Positions 36,594 to 50,230 of a DNA stretch of 64,000 nucleotides are shown here, piece after piece. The stretch's first letter is position 1; each line of letters starts with the position of its first letter. A program made the translations under genes and the position numbers. The DNA is from Rhodopseudomonas sp. BAL398 (GTDB lineage: Bacteria > Pseudomonadota > Alphaproteobacteria > Rhizobiales > Xanthobacteraceae). The DNA lies in the NCBI RefSeq assembly GCF_033001325.1, contig NZ_CP133111.1:1674001-1738000 (forward strand), given 5' to 3'. The notes beneath the pieces are model-generated. The model ran no database searches. It had not been told where the DNA came from and saw nothing but the letters and a program-made list of their open reading frames with translations.

Positions 36594-37767
36594 GCTGAGC
36601 GCACAGGAAATAGGACGCCGCCTGCGGATAGCACGGGAGAACGCAGACATCCGCCAGGATGATGCCGCCCAGGTCATCGGCATGTCCCGCCCCACCCTTG
36701 TATCTATCGAGAAGGGCGTGCGCCGTGTGCGTATCCAGGAAATCCAGATGCTCGCCCGCCACTACGGCGTATCGGTCAATGCCCTTCTCCGCCGCGAGGC
36801 AGTGCATACCGACTTGATGCCCCGGTTCCGCAAGTTGAGGGAGGCCGAGGACGCACACACCACAGAAGCCGTTCAGCTATTCAACGACCTGATCAAAGCG
36901 GACGTTGAAATGGAGAATATTCTCGGCATCCAGAGGCGACGAAATTACCCTCCGGAGCGCGGCATCAACGAAGGCGATGTTGTGGCTCTCGCCGAAAAGC
37001 ATGCCAAGGAATTGCGCGACTGGCTGGGCCTCGGCCCGGGACCGATTGCCGACATCTTCTCGGTCATCGAATTGGGTCTTGGCATCCGATTGTATCAGCG
37101 TCGTCTTTCCTCCAGTTCAAAGGTCGCGGGCCTCTTCACCTACGATGAAAACGTCGGCGCCTGCATTCTTCTCAATGCCAACCATCCATTGCCGCGGCGT
37201 ATGCAGTCCGCGGCGCATGAGATCGGCCACTTCTATGGCACCCGCCAGACCCCTGAAGTGCTCGAAGACGATGAGAAGTTCCTCTCACGCGATGAACGCT
37301 ACGCCAACGCCTTCGGCCGTGCATTCCTGACGCCGGCCGAGAGCTTCTCAGAAAGCTTCCGCCAACTGAAGGAGATCACCGGAAAAACGACTAGGCGCCT
37401 GATCATTCTCCTCGCCCAGCAATACAATATCTCGCGCCAAGCGTGCGGGCTGCGGCTTGAGGAATTGGGCCTGGCCAAGAAGGGCACTTGGGCATGGTTC
37501 GAAAACAACGGCGGCATCACCGATGACCATGTCCGAGAGGTCCTCGGCGAGATGGCGGATCGCCGCGATTCGGCGAAGAGCGACGCGGACCGACCCATTT
37601 CCCACCGCCTGAGCCTAATGGCGCATGCCGCCTGGAAGCGCGAGCTTATGTCAGAAGGACAACTGGCCGAGCTGCTGAAGGTGCGGCGAGTGGAACTTCG
37701 CGGTGTTATCGACCAGATCGAGCTTGAGGAAAGAGGCACGGATGAGTTGCTCAAGCTCCCTGATTGA
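36565..37767 (+). CDS. XRE-ImmA/IrrE fusion: HTH regulator with metalloprotease domain
   Basis: 400-residue protein with an N-terminal XRE HTH (NADIRQDDAAQVIGMSRPTL, about 26-45) and a COG2856 zinc-protease domain whose motif AAHEIGHFYGT places HEIGH at 218-222. ImmA/IrrE proteases relieve repression by cleaving a regulator; fused to an HTH they often act as antitoxin/regulator of an adjacent toxin. The start overlaps the end of the QueC-like gene by 29 bases and its own end overlaps the PIN gene by 26 bases, so it is tied into the operon. It may sense infection and release the system; this is inference. Confidence 0.88.
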   Translation: MEGALADLNELSAQEIGRRLRIARENADIRQDDAAQVIGMSRPTLVSIEKGVRRVRIQEIQMLARHYGVSVNALLRREAVHTDLMPRFRKLREAEDAHTTEAVQLFNDLIKADVEMENILGIQRRRNYPPERGINEGDVVALAEKHAKELRDWLGLGPGPIADIFSVIELGLGIRLYQRRLSSSSKVAGLFTYDENVGACILLNANHPLPRRMQSAAHEIGHFYGTRQTPEVLEDDEKFLSRDERYANAFGRAFLTPAESFSESFRQLKEITGKTTRRLIILLAQQYNISRQACGLRLEELGLAKKGTWAWFENNGGITDDHVREVLGEMADRRDSAKSDADRPISHRLSLMAHAAWKRELMSEGQLAELLKVRRVELRGVIDQIELEERGTDELLKLPD

Positions 37768-38395
37768 TATCGTGGATCCGCTGATTCTCGACACGAGCGT
37801 TCTGATCAACCTCCATGCTTGCAAATATGGCGAGCGCATCCTCACGGCCATCCCCAACGATGTGGTCGTTCCGGAGATCGTGGCTGGGGAGTTGGAGCAC
37901 GAGACGAGCCGACGGAACGGCGAGCACAACTTTCTGCATGGCCTCATGACAGACGGAATTGTGACGCTCGCCACTATGACCGACGCGGAGTACGAAATTT
38001 TTGGCGACCTTACGACTGCCTCGCCCTCCCTTGACGACGGCGAAGCTGCGACCATCGCAATCGCTGCGGCCAGACAACTTCTGCCGGTTATCGATGAACG
38101 GAGGGGGCGAAGCCGCGCCAGCGCCCTCCTGCAAGCGCGAACTCCGGGCTGGTCGTTAGACCTTTTCCGTCATCCGGCGGTCATCGCCATTCTTGGCGAT
38201 CAGGCCGCCGTCGAAGCGCTGTATCTCGCGCTTCGCGACGGTCGTATGCGAGTCCCATCGGAAAGCGGGGATGGCGTCATCGAGCTTATAGGGATGGAGC
38301 GTTCGCGCGATTGCACCTGTCTCCCCGGATATAGAGAGCGATTTGTCGACGTGCGCCATACGGCCACCGCAGTGAAACCTGCATTGCGAATTTAA
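37742..38395 (+). CDS. PIN-domain-like putative nuclease
   Basis: 217-residue protein with a PIN-type core: PLILDTSVLINL (Asp17), VVVPEIVAGELEHE (Glu45 or Glu50), SLDDGEAATIAIA (Asp98/Asp99/Glu101) and LPVIDERRGR (Asp118), the spacing expected for the acidic metal site of PIN ribonucleases. About 90 residues follow the core. The ATG at 37742 has a GAGG site and overlaps the upstream gene. PIN proteins next to Xre-COG2856 proteins form predicted toxin-antitoxin pairs, so this is probably the effector nuclease of the operon. Confidence 0.82.
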   Translation: MSCSSSLIDIVDPLILDTSVLINLHACKYGERILTAIPNDVVVPEIVAGELEHETSRRNGEHNFLHGLMTDGIVTLATMTDAEYEIFGDLTTASPSLDDGEAATIAIAAARQLLPVIDERRGRSRASALLQARTPGWSLDLFRHPAVIAILGDQAAVEALYLALRDGRMRVPSESGDGVIELIGMERSRDCTCLPGYRERFVDVRHTATAVKPALRI

Positions 38396-38397
38396 AG

Positions 38398-38418
38398 GCC
38401 GGGATCTCTCACACCGGC
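38398..38418. terminator. Possible bidirectional terminator hairpin
   Basis: GCCGG (38398-38402) and CCGGC (38414-38418) can pair across an 11-base loop exactly in the 24-base gap between two convergent genes. The stem is short and no long T-run follows. Confidence 0.35.
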
Positions 38419-38419
38419 A

Positions 38420-39226
38420 TCAAGAGCAGATGTGGTTCATCTTGGTTATGAACTTCTTGCGCAAATCCGTGCTCGGCGGTGCATGCAGGTCTGCAAGATA
38501 GCTGTCGAATGCCTTGGTCAGTTCTCGATGCAGTCGGCTGCGATTGATCTCAATCCTCCCGTCATCATGAAAGACGAAGACCGGGCCACTCTTCCTCACG
38601 ACGATGCGGTCGGTCGAGCCCGTATGATGGAGCGCGCAGCGACCCTGTTCAAAGACGTTGACCGCCAGATCGTCCGCGCTTTTTCCGGCCGGCACGCAGG
38701 AAATGAATGCAGGCCATCCTGTCAGAAACGCCTTGAAGAGTGCCTTGCTATGGGTTCGATGACTCGTCAGTCCTCTTCTGAATCCTTCTATGGTCTCGAT
38801 AAGGAGGAAGTCGATAGCGAGGACTGCGAAGCCGTTTGTTCCACGGCCCTTGCCATTCTCCGAATTGATCAGAATCTGCGCGGGCTCGATAAAACGGCTT
38901 CGGATGCGCGCGTCGAATATTGCGAGCGCCTTATTCCACTCTGCTGTGCCACTTTCCGCCTCGTTCAGCGTTAGGCTGTTCCATTCCCTGACCCTATGGC
39001 CGGGCGCGATCTCAAAATCCCCCGGCAGCGTTACTGTTCCCATCGTTTTCTTCCCGTTGCTCTTCATCGCCGATGGTGAGGCGGCCCGGAGGCTCCACTC
39101 GCGGCCTTTCGACCGGCCCTCCACCGATGCGGTGTATCGCTCTTGTCCCGCCGACCAATTGAAGAACACGGCCGCATCCAGCGTGATGTCTTCACCAAAC
39201 GCCTCGCCCGAAATTTTCAGAGGCAT
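38420..39226 (-). CDS. Uncharacterised protein downstream of the Res gene
   Basis: 268-residue protein without a domain I recognise. It has mixed strand-like segments at the N-terminus (ITLDAAVFFNWSAGQERYTA) and a middle hydrophobic stretch GFAVLAIDFLLIETIEGFRR, with ILINSENGKGRGTNGFAV before it. It lies 120 bases after the Res-type gene on the same strand and is probably the last gene of the Phd, SNF2, Mod, Res operon. The gap before it holds no other gene. Function unknown. Confidence 0.7.
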   Translation of the reverse strand: MPLKISGEAFGEDITLDAAVFFNWSAGQERYTASVEGRSKGREWSLRAASPSAMKSNGKKTMGTVTLPGDFEIAPGHRVREWNSLTLNEAESGTAEWNKALAIFDARIRSRFIEPAQILINSENGKGRGTNGFAVLAIDFLLIETIEGFRRGLTSHRTHSKALFKAFLTGWPAFISCVPAGKSADDLAVNVFEQGRCALHHTGSTDRIVVRKSGPVFVFHDDGRIEINRSRLHRELTKAFDSYLADLHAPPSTDLRKKFITKMNHICS

Positions 39227-39346
39227 ATTCCGCAGGGCCGATTATTTTCGTCGCCAAAGTAACTTGGCGACCAGCTCGATGGATAGGTTCTGCGCTTGTT
39301 CGGTAACACCAACATTGGCATGCCCAATGAAGATCACACTAAATTA

Positions 39347-42300
39347 TCATACGGACGCTATACTTTTCATCATTTTTCCAACATACGTCGTCTTGTCTTC
39401 ATCCTGAAAGAGAATGTTGCGTGCCTCCATGGCCGGTTTATCTACTGTCCAGAGCAGTCGCATCACATGCGAAGGAGTATTTGAAACAATGAAGCTGCTC
39501 AAGCTCACCAATGGCTCGCCAAGGCGACGCTCGATATCCTTGATGGTCTGAAAGAACTGAATCTTCGGATCGTTGAAGCCGATGTTGCGAATACCTTTCG
39601 GGTCAACAAAGGCGATGAACTGCCTCCCGCCGGAAACCAGCCAAAGAATGAAGTCGGGATGAAAATTGCCCGCTTCGAAGAACCCGACGCCGCGCCCTTT
39701 GCTCAGGTTGCGAAGGAGATAGAGCTCCTTGTCGGCGAAAAACTCCGGCGCACCGTCGTGGAATGCCTTTACATCCTCAACCAAATTGCGCTCGCCCTTG
39801 TTAAGCGGCACCGGACTGACCTCGACGACGTTCTGATCGAGATAGAGGAGCGGCTCGTACAGGTGCCTGCCGAACCAGATCGCCTTCATGCCACTGAACT
39901 CCCACGGCTTCAGGTTTCCGTTCTCGATCAAGGCCTTAAGTTCAGTGAGTTTGGCGACGATCTCTTCCTGCGACCGGTCGAGGAGGATGCGATAGTACCC
40001 TTCGCCGTCCTCGTCCTGGCCCTTCGGAAAGTTCGGATCGTTTTCAGTCAATTCCTGATATTCGAGATGGGGCAGCTCCCATTCACGCTTACGGAAGGTG
40101 TAGTAGCGCTCGGTGAATTTCTTGAGCAACGATAGCGCGATCTCCTCCCAGAGGCGCACCTTCTCGAACGAGTCGCATGCGAGTTCTTCGGCCGGGATCA
40201 GAAGCTGATACCAGCTCTGATCGGCAAGGAGGCCAGCAATCCCATCTGCGGAAAGGTTGAGATTGTACCAGCCACGCTCCGCCTTGAACCGCTCCAGCTC
40301 GAAATAGAGCCTATCAAGGTCAAGGAATGCGATGTGCTTCGCAGTCAAGTGAGCGTGGTTAGGCGCGGCCTCGACGTCGCCACCCGCGACGCCGCCCGAT
40401 TTCATGGCTTGGATTTTCGGGTACCAGTTTAGGACAACCTGGTTCTTCTGAAGATAGGCGGTCGCCTCCTCCTTCGCCGGGTCTGGCGTTGCCAGCATAG
40501 GGATCGGACCCAGGCGCCGGAAGGCGTCGCCAAACTCGGTACTGACACCGTTGATCGTGTTCTTGAGGCGGATGGTCTTGAGTTTTTGCGTGCCCAGATT
40601 TTTGATGATGGGCAGCATGAACTCGATGCGGTCATCATTTACCGGCAGACCTTCCTCTTCGAGGAAGTCGCGGAACTGGGCCATATAGTCCGCGCGAATA
40701 CCAAAGATCGAAAGCGTTTCCATGACGCTGATATGTTTCGGCCGCTCCATTTCATCCGGCAGTTGGGCCTTGCCACTGCGTTTCAGACTTGAACCATAGC
40801 CCTTGAGCCTGACGCCGCGACCGAAGAGCTGGATGATCTGCGAGCCCTCCGTCTGGCCGACATTCATCAGACCCATGGTGCTGACGCGCCAGCTGTTCCA
40901 GCCCTCGGTGAACTTCTTGGAACCGATCAGCAGGTTGACGGTCGACTTCGGTGTGTTGATCGCATGGAAGAGCGAGCCTGCGAACTCTCTGTCTTCAGTG
41001 GCGATTCCGTTGTCTTCGCATAATTTGACCAGCTTGGCATCGTCGCCAACGTTGATCACACCGAACGGATCGTTGTCGCCGACGCGTAGCGCGATCTCGC
41101 CAGTGGCGCCTTTCAGGTTCTCGACATGGAGTGCGCCACCACCTGCCGCGTTGAACAGTATTGCCAACGTCTCATCGAAAACCTGGGTCGCGGAGAGGCC
41201 GGTCGTGTTGAGATAGGTGAAGCGACCTGCGAAGAGGTTCTTTCCGCCAGCGGTGACAAGCCCCTGATTAAGCACGCGCTCGATGCGCTCAATGCTCCCA
41301 GAGCGATCGGACACATAGCGCGACAGGAACTTCAGGATCTCGATGATGTCGGATGCATCACGCGAGGCGAGAGTCTTCGTCACGCTCCCGCCGACAAAAA
41401 TCCAGAGCGGCTTGTCGATGTTGAAAGGGCGGAAGGCGAAGCTCTGCTCCTTGTAGAGCCGTTGCTGCTGGAAGAAGGCCAGCAGGCAGGCCACCAGATA
41501 AGCGTCGAGATGGTTCGCCTGGGTTCCCTCGTCGAGGTTGAGGATCTGGTAGTCCTTGCCAAACCCGTCGCCGTAGAAATAGCGGTAGGAATAATCGAAC
41601 AAGATGCTCTTGGCATAAGTGTCGGTGAGTGCGCGGTTTCCCTTCACGGCCTGCCCGAAGGTCGCGGAATATTCGAACGAGAAACCCTTCTCGCAGAGCG
41701 CGTTGCGGAAGCGCATCCAGGCGCCTTCCTCGCCGCCCGACGCGCCGCGATGGCCCTCGTCAACCAGCACGAGGTTGTTGCCCTCGAAGGCGTCGATGGC
41801 GATGGTCTTGTCGCCCATCTCGTCCTTGAGCTTATGGATGTCGAGGATCTCGATCCGCTGCCCGGCAAACAGCCCGGTGCCGTCCTTCTGGAACAATTCA
41901 GCGGCAAGTCCCGCCGCCTCGAACTCCCGCAAATGCTGCTGGCTGAGGCCTTCGTTCGGCGTGAGCAGGATGATGCGGTTCAGTTCGCGGCGTCGGCCGT
42001 GTTTGTCGAGATAGAACTGATATTGCAAGATGTTGGCATGCATCAGCAACGTCTTTCCGCTGCCGGTCGCACTCCAATAGGCAATCTTATTGATCTGTGA
42101 CCACGCCTCGCCGTCTTCCTTGAACGGCGCAATGTGGTCCGCCGCTGGCTTGTCGGCATTGCATGCGGCGACCTGCTCGTTGATCGCTTTCAGCAGCGCG
42201 ACTGGATCTCGGAAATAGCGGTCGAGATAGATTTCGGTGAAGAGCAGCGTCAGGTACTGGAAATACTTCCAGACGATCGGCGCTTCGCCGCGCGTAATGC

Positions 42301-42591
42301 GACGCTCATTCAAACGCTGGGTGTGCTTGACGATGTTCTGGTCGTATTCGAGCAACAGATCAGTCGGCAGCTTGGTCAGATTGAAAAGCTGTGCCGTCAG
42401 CGCATGATGGAAATGATGGACGTTGTTCTCGTCCATTCCTTCCAGCTTCTCGTTGCGCAGATGCTCGGCTAGTTGCTCGAACCGATTCACCTCGAACAGC
42501 GAGAGCAGCCACTGGTTCAGGGCAAGCTTATGAACAAACCTGATCTGCGGCTTGCCAACACGAGGCTTTGATTTGGTTGCAGCGCGGGCCA

Positions 42592-42592
<1 letters not shown>
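39347..42592 (-). CDS. Type III-like restriction helicase-nuclease (Res)
   Basis: 1081-residue SF2 helicase with a C-terminal nuclease. Walker A is [12 protein letters not shown] at about 174-184, the DExH box is [16 protein letters not shown], and helicase motif VI appears as [15 protein letters not shown]. Near residue 1000 the segment [20 protein letters not shown] followed by VDPKG fits a PD-(D/E)xK nuclease (D...D-x-K). Together with the adjacent Mod protein this resembles a type III restriction subunit. The ATG at 42592 overlaps the Mod stop as TGATG and has a GAGGG site upstream; a GTG lies one codon earlier. Confidence 0.88.
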
Positions 42593-45999
<3,407 letters not shown>

Positions 46000-46039
46000 C
46001 ACGCTTCTCGATTCTTGTTCAAATTGCATTCGCAGCAGA

Positions 46040-48928
46040 TCAAACGACCCGCCAGCGAATGGTGAATAGGGGCTCGGTTTCCGTCTGCTGCGCCAGGCGC
46101 CGCTCCAGCTGGTCGATCAGCGAATCCCGCCTCCCCATGATCTCGTCCTCCACGGTGAAAATCTCCTGCCGCTGGCGGCGTTGCTGGCGCTCCAGCTTCT
46201 GGATTTTTTCCTGGATGCTGTGTTGCTCTTCAAGCGTCGCGGCTTGCCGCGCCTGACGGCGCAACGCCTTGATCTGCTCTTTCGTGTCGGCCAGCGCCTT
46301 CTCGGCTGAAAGCACCATGTCATCGGCCCACTTCTCAAGCTTCTCGCGAGCCTGGTTGAAGTGAGCGCTGTTCTGTTCAAGCGAAAGGCTGATCGTTGCC
46401 TTGGCGTGGCGCTGGGCTTCTGCTTCAAGCCGGTTGGCTATCGCGTCCGGGATAAGCGTCGGCGAATCGACGTGGCCCGAGCAGCCAAACAGCTTCTCCA
46501 TGGTTTCCTGATCCAGCGTCGCGCCATCGTCGTCAAAGCCGGAGAAGAGGAGATACTCCTCCCGTTCATAGGACTCGATCTGCAACCGCGTCAGAACGAG
46601 ATGGCCGGATTTGCCGCGGAGTGCTTCGACGACGTGGAGGCGCGTGGCGTGGTTCGTGACATCGAATGTGATGACGGCCGCGGGCGCTTCGAGTGATTTT
46701 CCGCTTTGAACCACCTTCTCTCCGAGAGGGTGCGACAGGCGATAGAGGAAACGGCTCGGTTCCTCGCTCCGATCATGTCCAGGCTCCGGCTGGGACTTCG
46801 AGATGAGATGATAGCGGCCCGGCGAAATCTCGAGACTCGGCGAGACCTTGAGATCGAACGCAAGCGCAGCTTCATCGAAGCGGGCACGATCCGCCAGAAT
46901 AAATCGCGTCAACGACCAGAAGCGCTGGCCGACCCGGTCGAGCTGAGCTTTGGCGTCGGCAAGCCGAATTCGCAGCCGTTGGTGAACATCCTCATCAAAG
47001 CGCTCGAAGAGCTTGCGGCGCGTATCATCCATGCGGGCACGGATGCTCTCGTCCATTTCCGCCTGGAGTTTCTGGAACGCCGCCTCGATCTCGTCCGAGG
47101 TCCGGCATTCCTGATAGATCGCCAGTATGCGCTTCTCGAAATCGACCCCGGATTCGATACTGCCCAGCACCTCGTCCGACGCACCGAACACCCCATTGAA
47201 AAGGCTGAATTTCTCGCCCAGCAGTTCAAGAACACGGCGATCGGCCTCGTTGCGCTCGTTCAGGAAGTTGATCACGACGACGTCGTGCTTCTGCCCATAG
47301 CGATGGCATCGGCCGATCCGCTGTTCGATCCTTTGCGGGTTCCAAGGCAGATCGTAGTTGACGACCAGCGAGCAGAACTGAAGGTTCACGCCCTCCGCTG
47401 CGGCTTCGGTCGCGAGCAGGATCGTCGCACTATCGCGAAAGTGCTCGACCAGTGCGGCGCGGACGTCAATGGCGCGCGAACCCGAGGAACGGCCGGTCAG
47501 TCTGTTCTTTGCAAGCCAGGCTTCATAGATCTGCGTCGCTTCCGGACCGGTGTTGGTCCCATTGAAAACTACGACCTCGCCTTTGTAACCGTGGCTCTCG
47601 AGGAAACTTTTGAGATAGTCCTGCGTCCTGCGGGATTCGGTGAAAAGGACAGCTTTCCGCGCAGCGCCCGTTTCAGCCATCTGCGCAAAACCAATTTCCA
47701 GAGCCTTGAGAAGCGTCTCGGTCTTCGTGTCGACAGGAATACTCCGCGCCCGCGCGCCCAGGCGATCCAAGAGTTCGATTTCTTCCTTCAGCTTCGCCCG
47801 GTCGATCGGCCCGGCGACGGGTTCCGATGAATCTGGATCGGCGTCATCTGCGAGGATATCGTCGAGCAGCTCATCTTCGATCTCTTCTGTTTCGATAAGC
47901 CGTTCGGCAAATTCCGGATCGTCCTTGATCTGCTCGTCGCGGAGCGTTTCCAATCTCGCGCGCAAGGTGTCGAGCGTGCCGGCGATGGCCAGCGACGACG
48001 AGGCCAGCAACTTCCTCAGGATAAGAGCCGTAAGGTGTCTCTGGCGCTGTGGGAGTGCGTAGCTGTTGGGGCGCTGCAAGAAGGCCGAAACTGCCTCATA
48101 TAGCGAATGCTCGGCGTCGCTCGATGTGAAAGGGCGCGTGATGGCTCGCCGCTCGGTATAACGAACGTATTCAACTACCTGATTGCGCAGCGTCCTTTTG
48201 CAGAACGCCGCAAGCCGTTGTCGCAAGTCGGTCATACTGCTTCCGGCGCTGGCATAGCGCGCCCGGAACGCATTGATGTCGCCGAACAGGTGATCATCGA
48301 TGAGCGTCGAAAGCCCGTAGAGCTCAACCAGCGAGTTCTGTAGCGGCGTCGCCGTCAACAGCAGTTTCCGGCAATCCTCTGTGGCCCAGCGGATGCCCTG
48401 ACCAACTTTATTGCTGGGACGATAGGCGTTCCGGAGTTTATGTGCTTCGTCGATGACAACCAGATCCCACGCAATTGCTTTGATCTCCTCACGCAAGGCA
48501 CTGGCATAATTGAACGAGACGATGAGAACACCCTTCTCGTTCAGCGGCGCACGGCCGAGCCGGAGTTCATCCCGGTAGGTCTTCGCATCTAGAACCCGGG
48601 ACGGAAGATTGAACTTCTCGGAAAGCTCCAATGCCCATTGCTTCCTGAGCGAAGCCGGGCAGATTACCAGCAGCCGACGCTTTCGCTCGGCCCAGAATTG
48701 GCAGAGGACAATTCCCGCCTCGATCGTCTTGCCCAGGCCGACTTCATCGGCGAGCAAGACGCCCTTTGAAAGTGGCGATTCAAGCGCGAACAACGCCGCC
48801 TCGATCTGGTGAGGGTTCAGATCAACTGCGGCGTCGAAGAGCGACATTGAAAGCCGATCCAAACCGGTAGCGGCTCGGCGGGTCAGATCGTGGGCAAAGT
48901 ATTTGGCGTGGTAAGCCGTCAACGTCAT
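46040..48928 (-). CDS. SNF2/RapA-like helicase
   Basis: 962-residue SWI2/SNF2-type ATPase. Walker A is [17 protein letters not shown] (about 57-72), the DEAH box is [14 protein letters not shown] at 157-170, and motifs V-VI appear as [20 protein letters not shown] and [16 protein letters not shown]. The C-terminal 150 residues are a Glu/Lys/Gln-rich coiled coil. No nuclease domain is seen. It is coupled to the upstream antitoxin gene by ATGA overlap and precedes Mod. SNF2 helicase plus large methylase plus second helicase recalls class 1 DISARM, but no drmB/drmC partner is seen. Confidence 0.9.
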   Translation of the reverse strand: MTLTAYHAKYFAHDLTRRAATGLDRLSMSLFDAAVDLNPHQIEAALFALESPLSKGVLLADEVGLGKTIEAGIVLCQFWAERKRRLLVICPASLRKQWALELSEKFNLPSRVLDAKTYRDELRLGRAPLNEKGVLIVSFNYASALREEIKAIAWDLVVIDEAHKLRNAYRPSNKVGQGIRWATEDCRKLLLTATPLQNSLVELYGLSTLIDDHLFGDINAFRARYASAGSSMTDLRQRLAAFCKRTLRNQVVEYVRYTERRAITRPFTSSDAEHSLYEAVSAFLQRPNSYALPQRQRHLTALILRKLLASSSLAIAGTLDTLRARLETLRDEQIKDDPEFAERLIETEEIEDELLDDILADDADPDSSEPVAGPIDRAKLKEEIELLDRLGARARSIPVDTKTETLLKALEIGFAQMAETGAARKAVLFTESRRTQDYLKSFLESHGYKGEVVVFNGTNTGPEATQIYEAWLAKNRLTGRSSGSRAIDVRAALVEHFRDSATILLATEAAAEGVNLQFCSLVVNYDLPWNPQRIEQRIGRCHRYGQKHDVVVINFLNERNEADRRVLELLGEKFSLFNGVFGASDEVLGSIESGVDFEKRILAIYQECRTSDEIEAAFQKLQAEMDESIRARMDDTRRKLFERFDEDVHQRLRIRLADAKAQLDRVGQRFWSLTRFILADRARFDEAALAFDLKVSPSLEISPGRYHLISKSQPEPGHDRSEEPSRFLYRLSHPLGEKVVQSGKSLEAPAAVITFDVTNHATRLHVVEALRGKSGHLVLTRLQIESYEREEYLLFSGFDDDGATLDQETMEKLFGCSGHVDSPTLIPDAIANRLEAEAQRHAKATISLSLEQNSAHFNQAREKLEKWADDMVLSAEKALADTKEQIKALRRQARQAATLEEQHSIQEKIQKLERQQRRQRQEIFTVEDEIMGRRDSLIDQLERRLAQQTETEPLFTIRWRVV

Positions 48929-49131
48929 TGATCACCCTTCAACGGGTGGCGCTCGCCCTTCGGTGGCTCATTGTCCGTGCCTTCGCTTCCCGCCAAGCGC
49001 TCATATTCCTCAAACGCGATCACAACTACGACTGCCCTGCCGTGCTTTTCGATTGCAATGGGTTCCGCACGCGCCAGATCGATCAGGCGACCAAAGCCAT
49101 TCTTTGCGTCACGTGCAGACATCCGTTGCAT
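48925..49131 (-). CDS. Phd/YefM-type antitoxin
   Basis: 68-residue (65 if the ATG at 49120-49122 is used) Phd-family DNA-binding protein: MSARDAKNGFGRLIDLARAE then PIAIEKHGRAVVVVIAFEEY, followed by a short acidic tail. Its stop overlaps the SNF2 helicase start as ATGA. No Doc/RelE-type toxin follows, so it may serve as the repressor of the helicase-methylase-Res operon. A palindromic promoter lies just upstream. Confidence 0.85.
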   Translation of the reverse strand: MQRMSARDAKNGFGRLIDLARAEPIAIEKHGRAVVVVIAFEEYERLAGSEGTDNEPPKGERHPLKGDQ

Positions 49132-49151
49132 TGCAGACCTCCAGATTCGGA

Positions 49152-49172
49152 GCTATTATAGCCATTATGGCT
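49152..49172 (-). promoter_or_regulatory. Promoter and operator of the Phd-SNF2-Mod-Res operon
   Basis: Two overlapping palindromes, GCTATTATAGC (49152-49162) and AGCCATTATGGCT (49160-49172), cover a consensus minus-strand -10 box TATAAT (49155-49160) some 25 bases before the antitoxin start. Phd-type proteins bind palindromes at this position, so autorepression of the whole operon is likely. No clear -35 box at normal spacing. Confidence 0.6.
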
Positions 49173-49234
49173 CTAAGCGGTACCTCAAAAGTTCCGTTTT
49201 TCCGATCCTCGCGTTGGCGATCGGGCTCACGCAG

Positions 49235-49363
49235 GAGCCGGAAGAGCAGCCGCTCCAAGGCGAAGCGGGTCAGAATAAGATCGAAGGTCTGGCCGCTTGT
49301 CTTGGAGATCTGCAACAGGCGGGCGCGAACCGAGGCGCCGATGTTCTTGATCTCCTTAGCCAT
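49235..49363 (-). pseudogene. Truncated AbiEii nucleotidyltransferase toxin
   Basis: The first 42 or so residues match the AbiEii/AbiGii toxin N-terminus (MAKEIKNIGASVRARLLQIS then FDLILTRFALERLLFRLL), after which the frame continues without similarity into the next promoter. Complete AbiEii proteins are close to 300 residues, and none of the nucleotidyltransferase active-site motifs remain. The ATG overlaps the AbiEi stop by eight bases, as in intact AbiE operons. Confidence 0.8.
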
Positions 49364-49973
49364 TGGCAGTCAGCGCCTCGAGATAGGGCCGAACGACCGT
49401 GGCGACCGTTCCTCGCTCAGCCTGCCTGGCAATCTCACCCGGCGTCGTCTTGCGCTGGCGCAGCGCTTCCTGAAGGCCTTCGATCGCCACGGACAGGCCA
49501 ATCTTGTTCCGATATCGGAAGCAATCGGCGATCGTCTTTGCGACGCCGAAGACCTTCACGGCCACCCCCTCGACAGCGTGGGTTTCAACACCCTCCGTCA
49601 GCAGACGATCTGTGAAACGTACCAGCCGAATGGGCGTGCCGTCGGGTTTCGGGGACCAGTCCTTCTGACCTACGGCGAGCCAAACCTGCCTCGGGAGCTG
49701 ATCAGTCAGACCATGGAAAGCCAGGGCCGAAACGAGGCAAACCACGCCTTTGGGAACCCGTTTGGCGGCCTCTGCGAGACTGTGGTGAACGTCGAGGGGC
49801 GCATCGGAAAGTTGATAAAGTCCTCGCGCGAGTCGAAGCACCTCGCCGTCGCGTTCCATGCGACTCATGGTGGCGGCTGTTACGCCGGCCTCGCGCAGCT
49901 CTGCCAGGCGCGAAATTCCGCGCGCGGTCAGCACGGTATGGGCAATCTGGCGTTGGGAGATGGATGGTGGCAC
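49356..49973 (-). CDS. abiEi: AbiEi-type antitoxin/transcriptional regulator
   Basis: 205-residue AbiEi-like protein with an N-terminal winged helix (LTARGISRLAELREAGVTAA, then TMSRMERDGEVLRLARGLYQ) and the C-terminal antitoxin domain (GVAVKVFGVAKTIADCFRYR). Starts at GTG 49973. The cognate toxin is truncated, so the antitoxin is an orphan that may persist as a regulator. The 257-base upstream gap (49974-50230) shows no other gene. Confidence 0.9.
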   Translation of the reverse strand: MPPSISQRQIAHTVLTARGISRLAELREAGVTAATMSRMERDGEVLRLARGLYQLSDAPLDVHHSLAEAAKRVPKGVVCLVSALAFHGLTDQLPRQVWLAVGQKDWSPKPDGTPIRLVRFTDRLLTEGVETHAVEGVAVKVFGVAKTIADCFRYRNKIGLSVAIEGLQEALRQRKTTPGEIARQAERGTVATVVRPYLEALTANG

Positions 49974-50230
49974 GATACGGAAACTCGGAACATAGGACCT
50001 ATTATCCGAGGTTTTGTATCATCATCCTTCCTAGGAGGAAAGACGCGAATAACGAAGTATGAAAGGATCGAAGTCGCCAGTCGCCCCAGTACCACCCCCT
50101 TCGACCCCGACGCAGGGCATCACCGTCAAACCGGCAGAGCCATTCGAAGTCGAGCATCTCAATCTGGAAATGCGGCGCAGACGCGGCAGTGGCTCGTCGG
50201 AGAACCGTATCAGCTTGCTCAGCTGCAGAG

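Noticed and set aside
48925-49131. Phd antitoxin as half of a classic toxin-antitoxin pair
   Set aside because: No Doc, RelE or PIN toxin gene follows; the next gene is a full SNF2 helicase, so I treat it as operon repressor.
46040-49131. BREX or class 1 DISARM assignment for the SNF2/Mod/Res operon
   Set aside because: No PglZ, BrxC, DrmA, DrmB or DrmC homologue is seen in the window.
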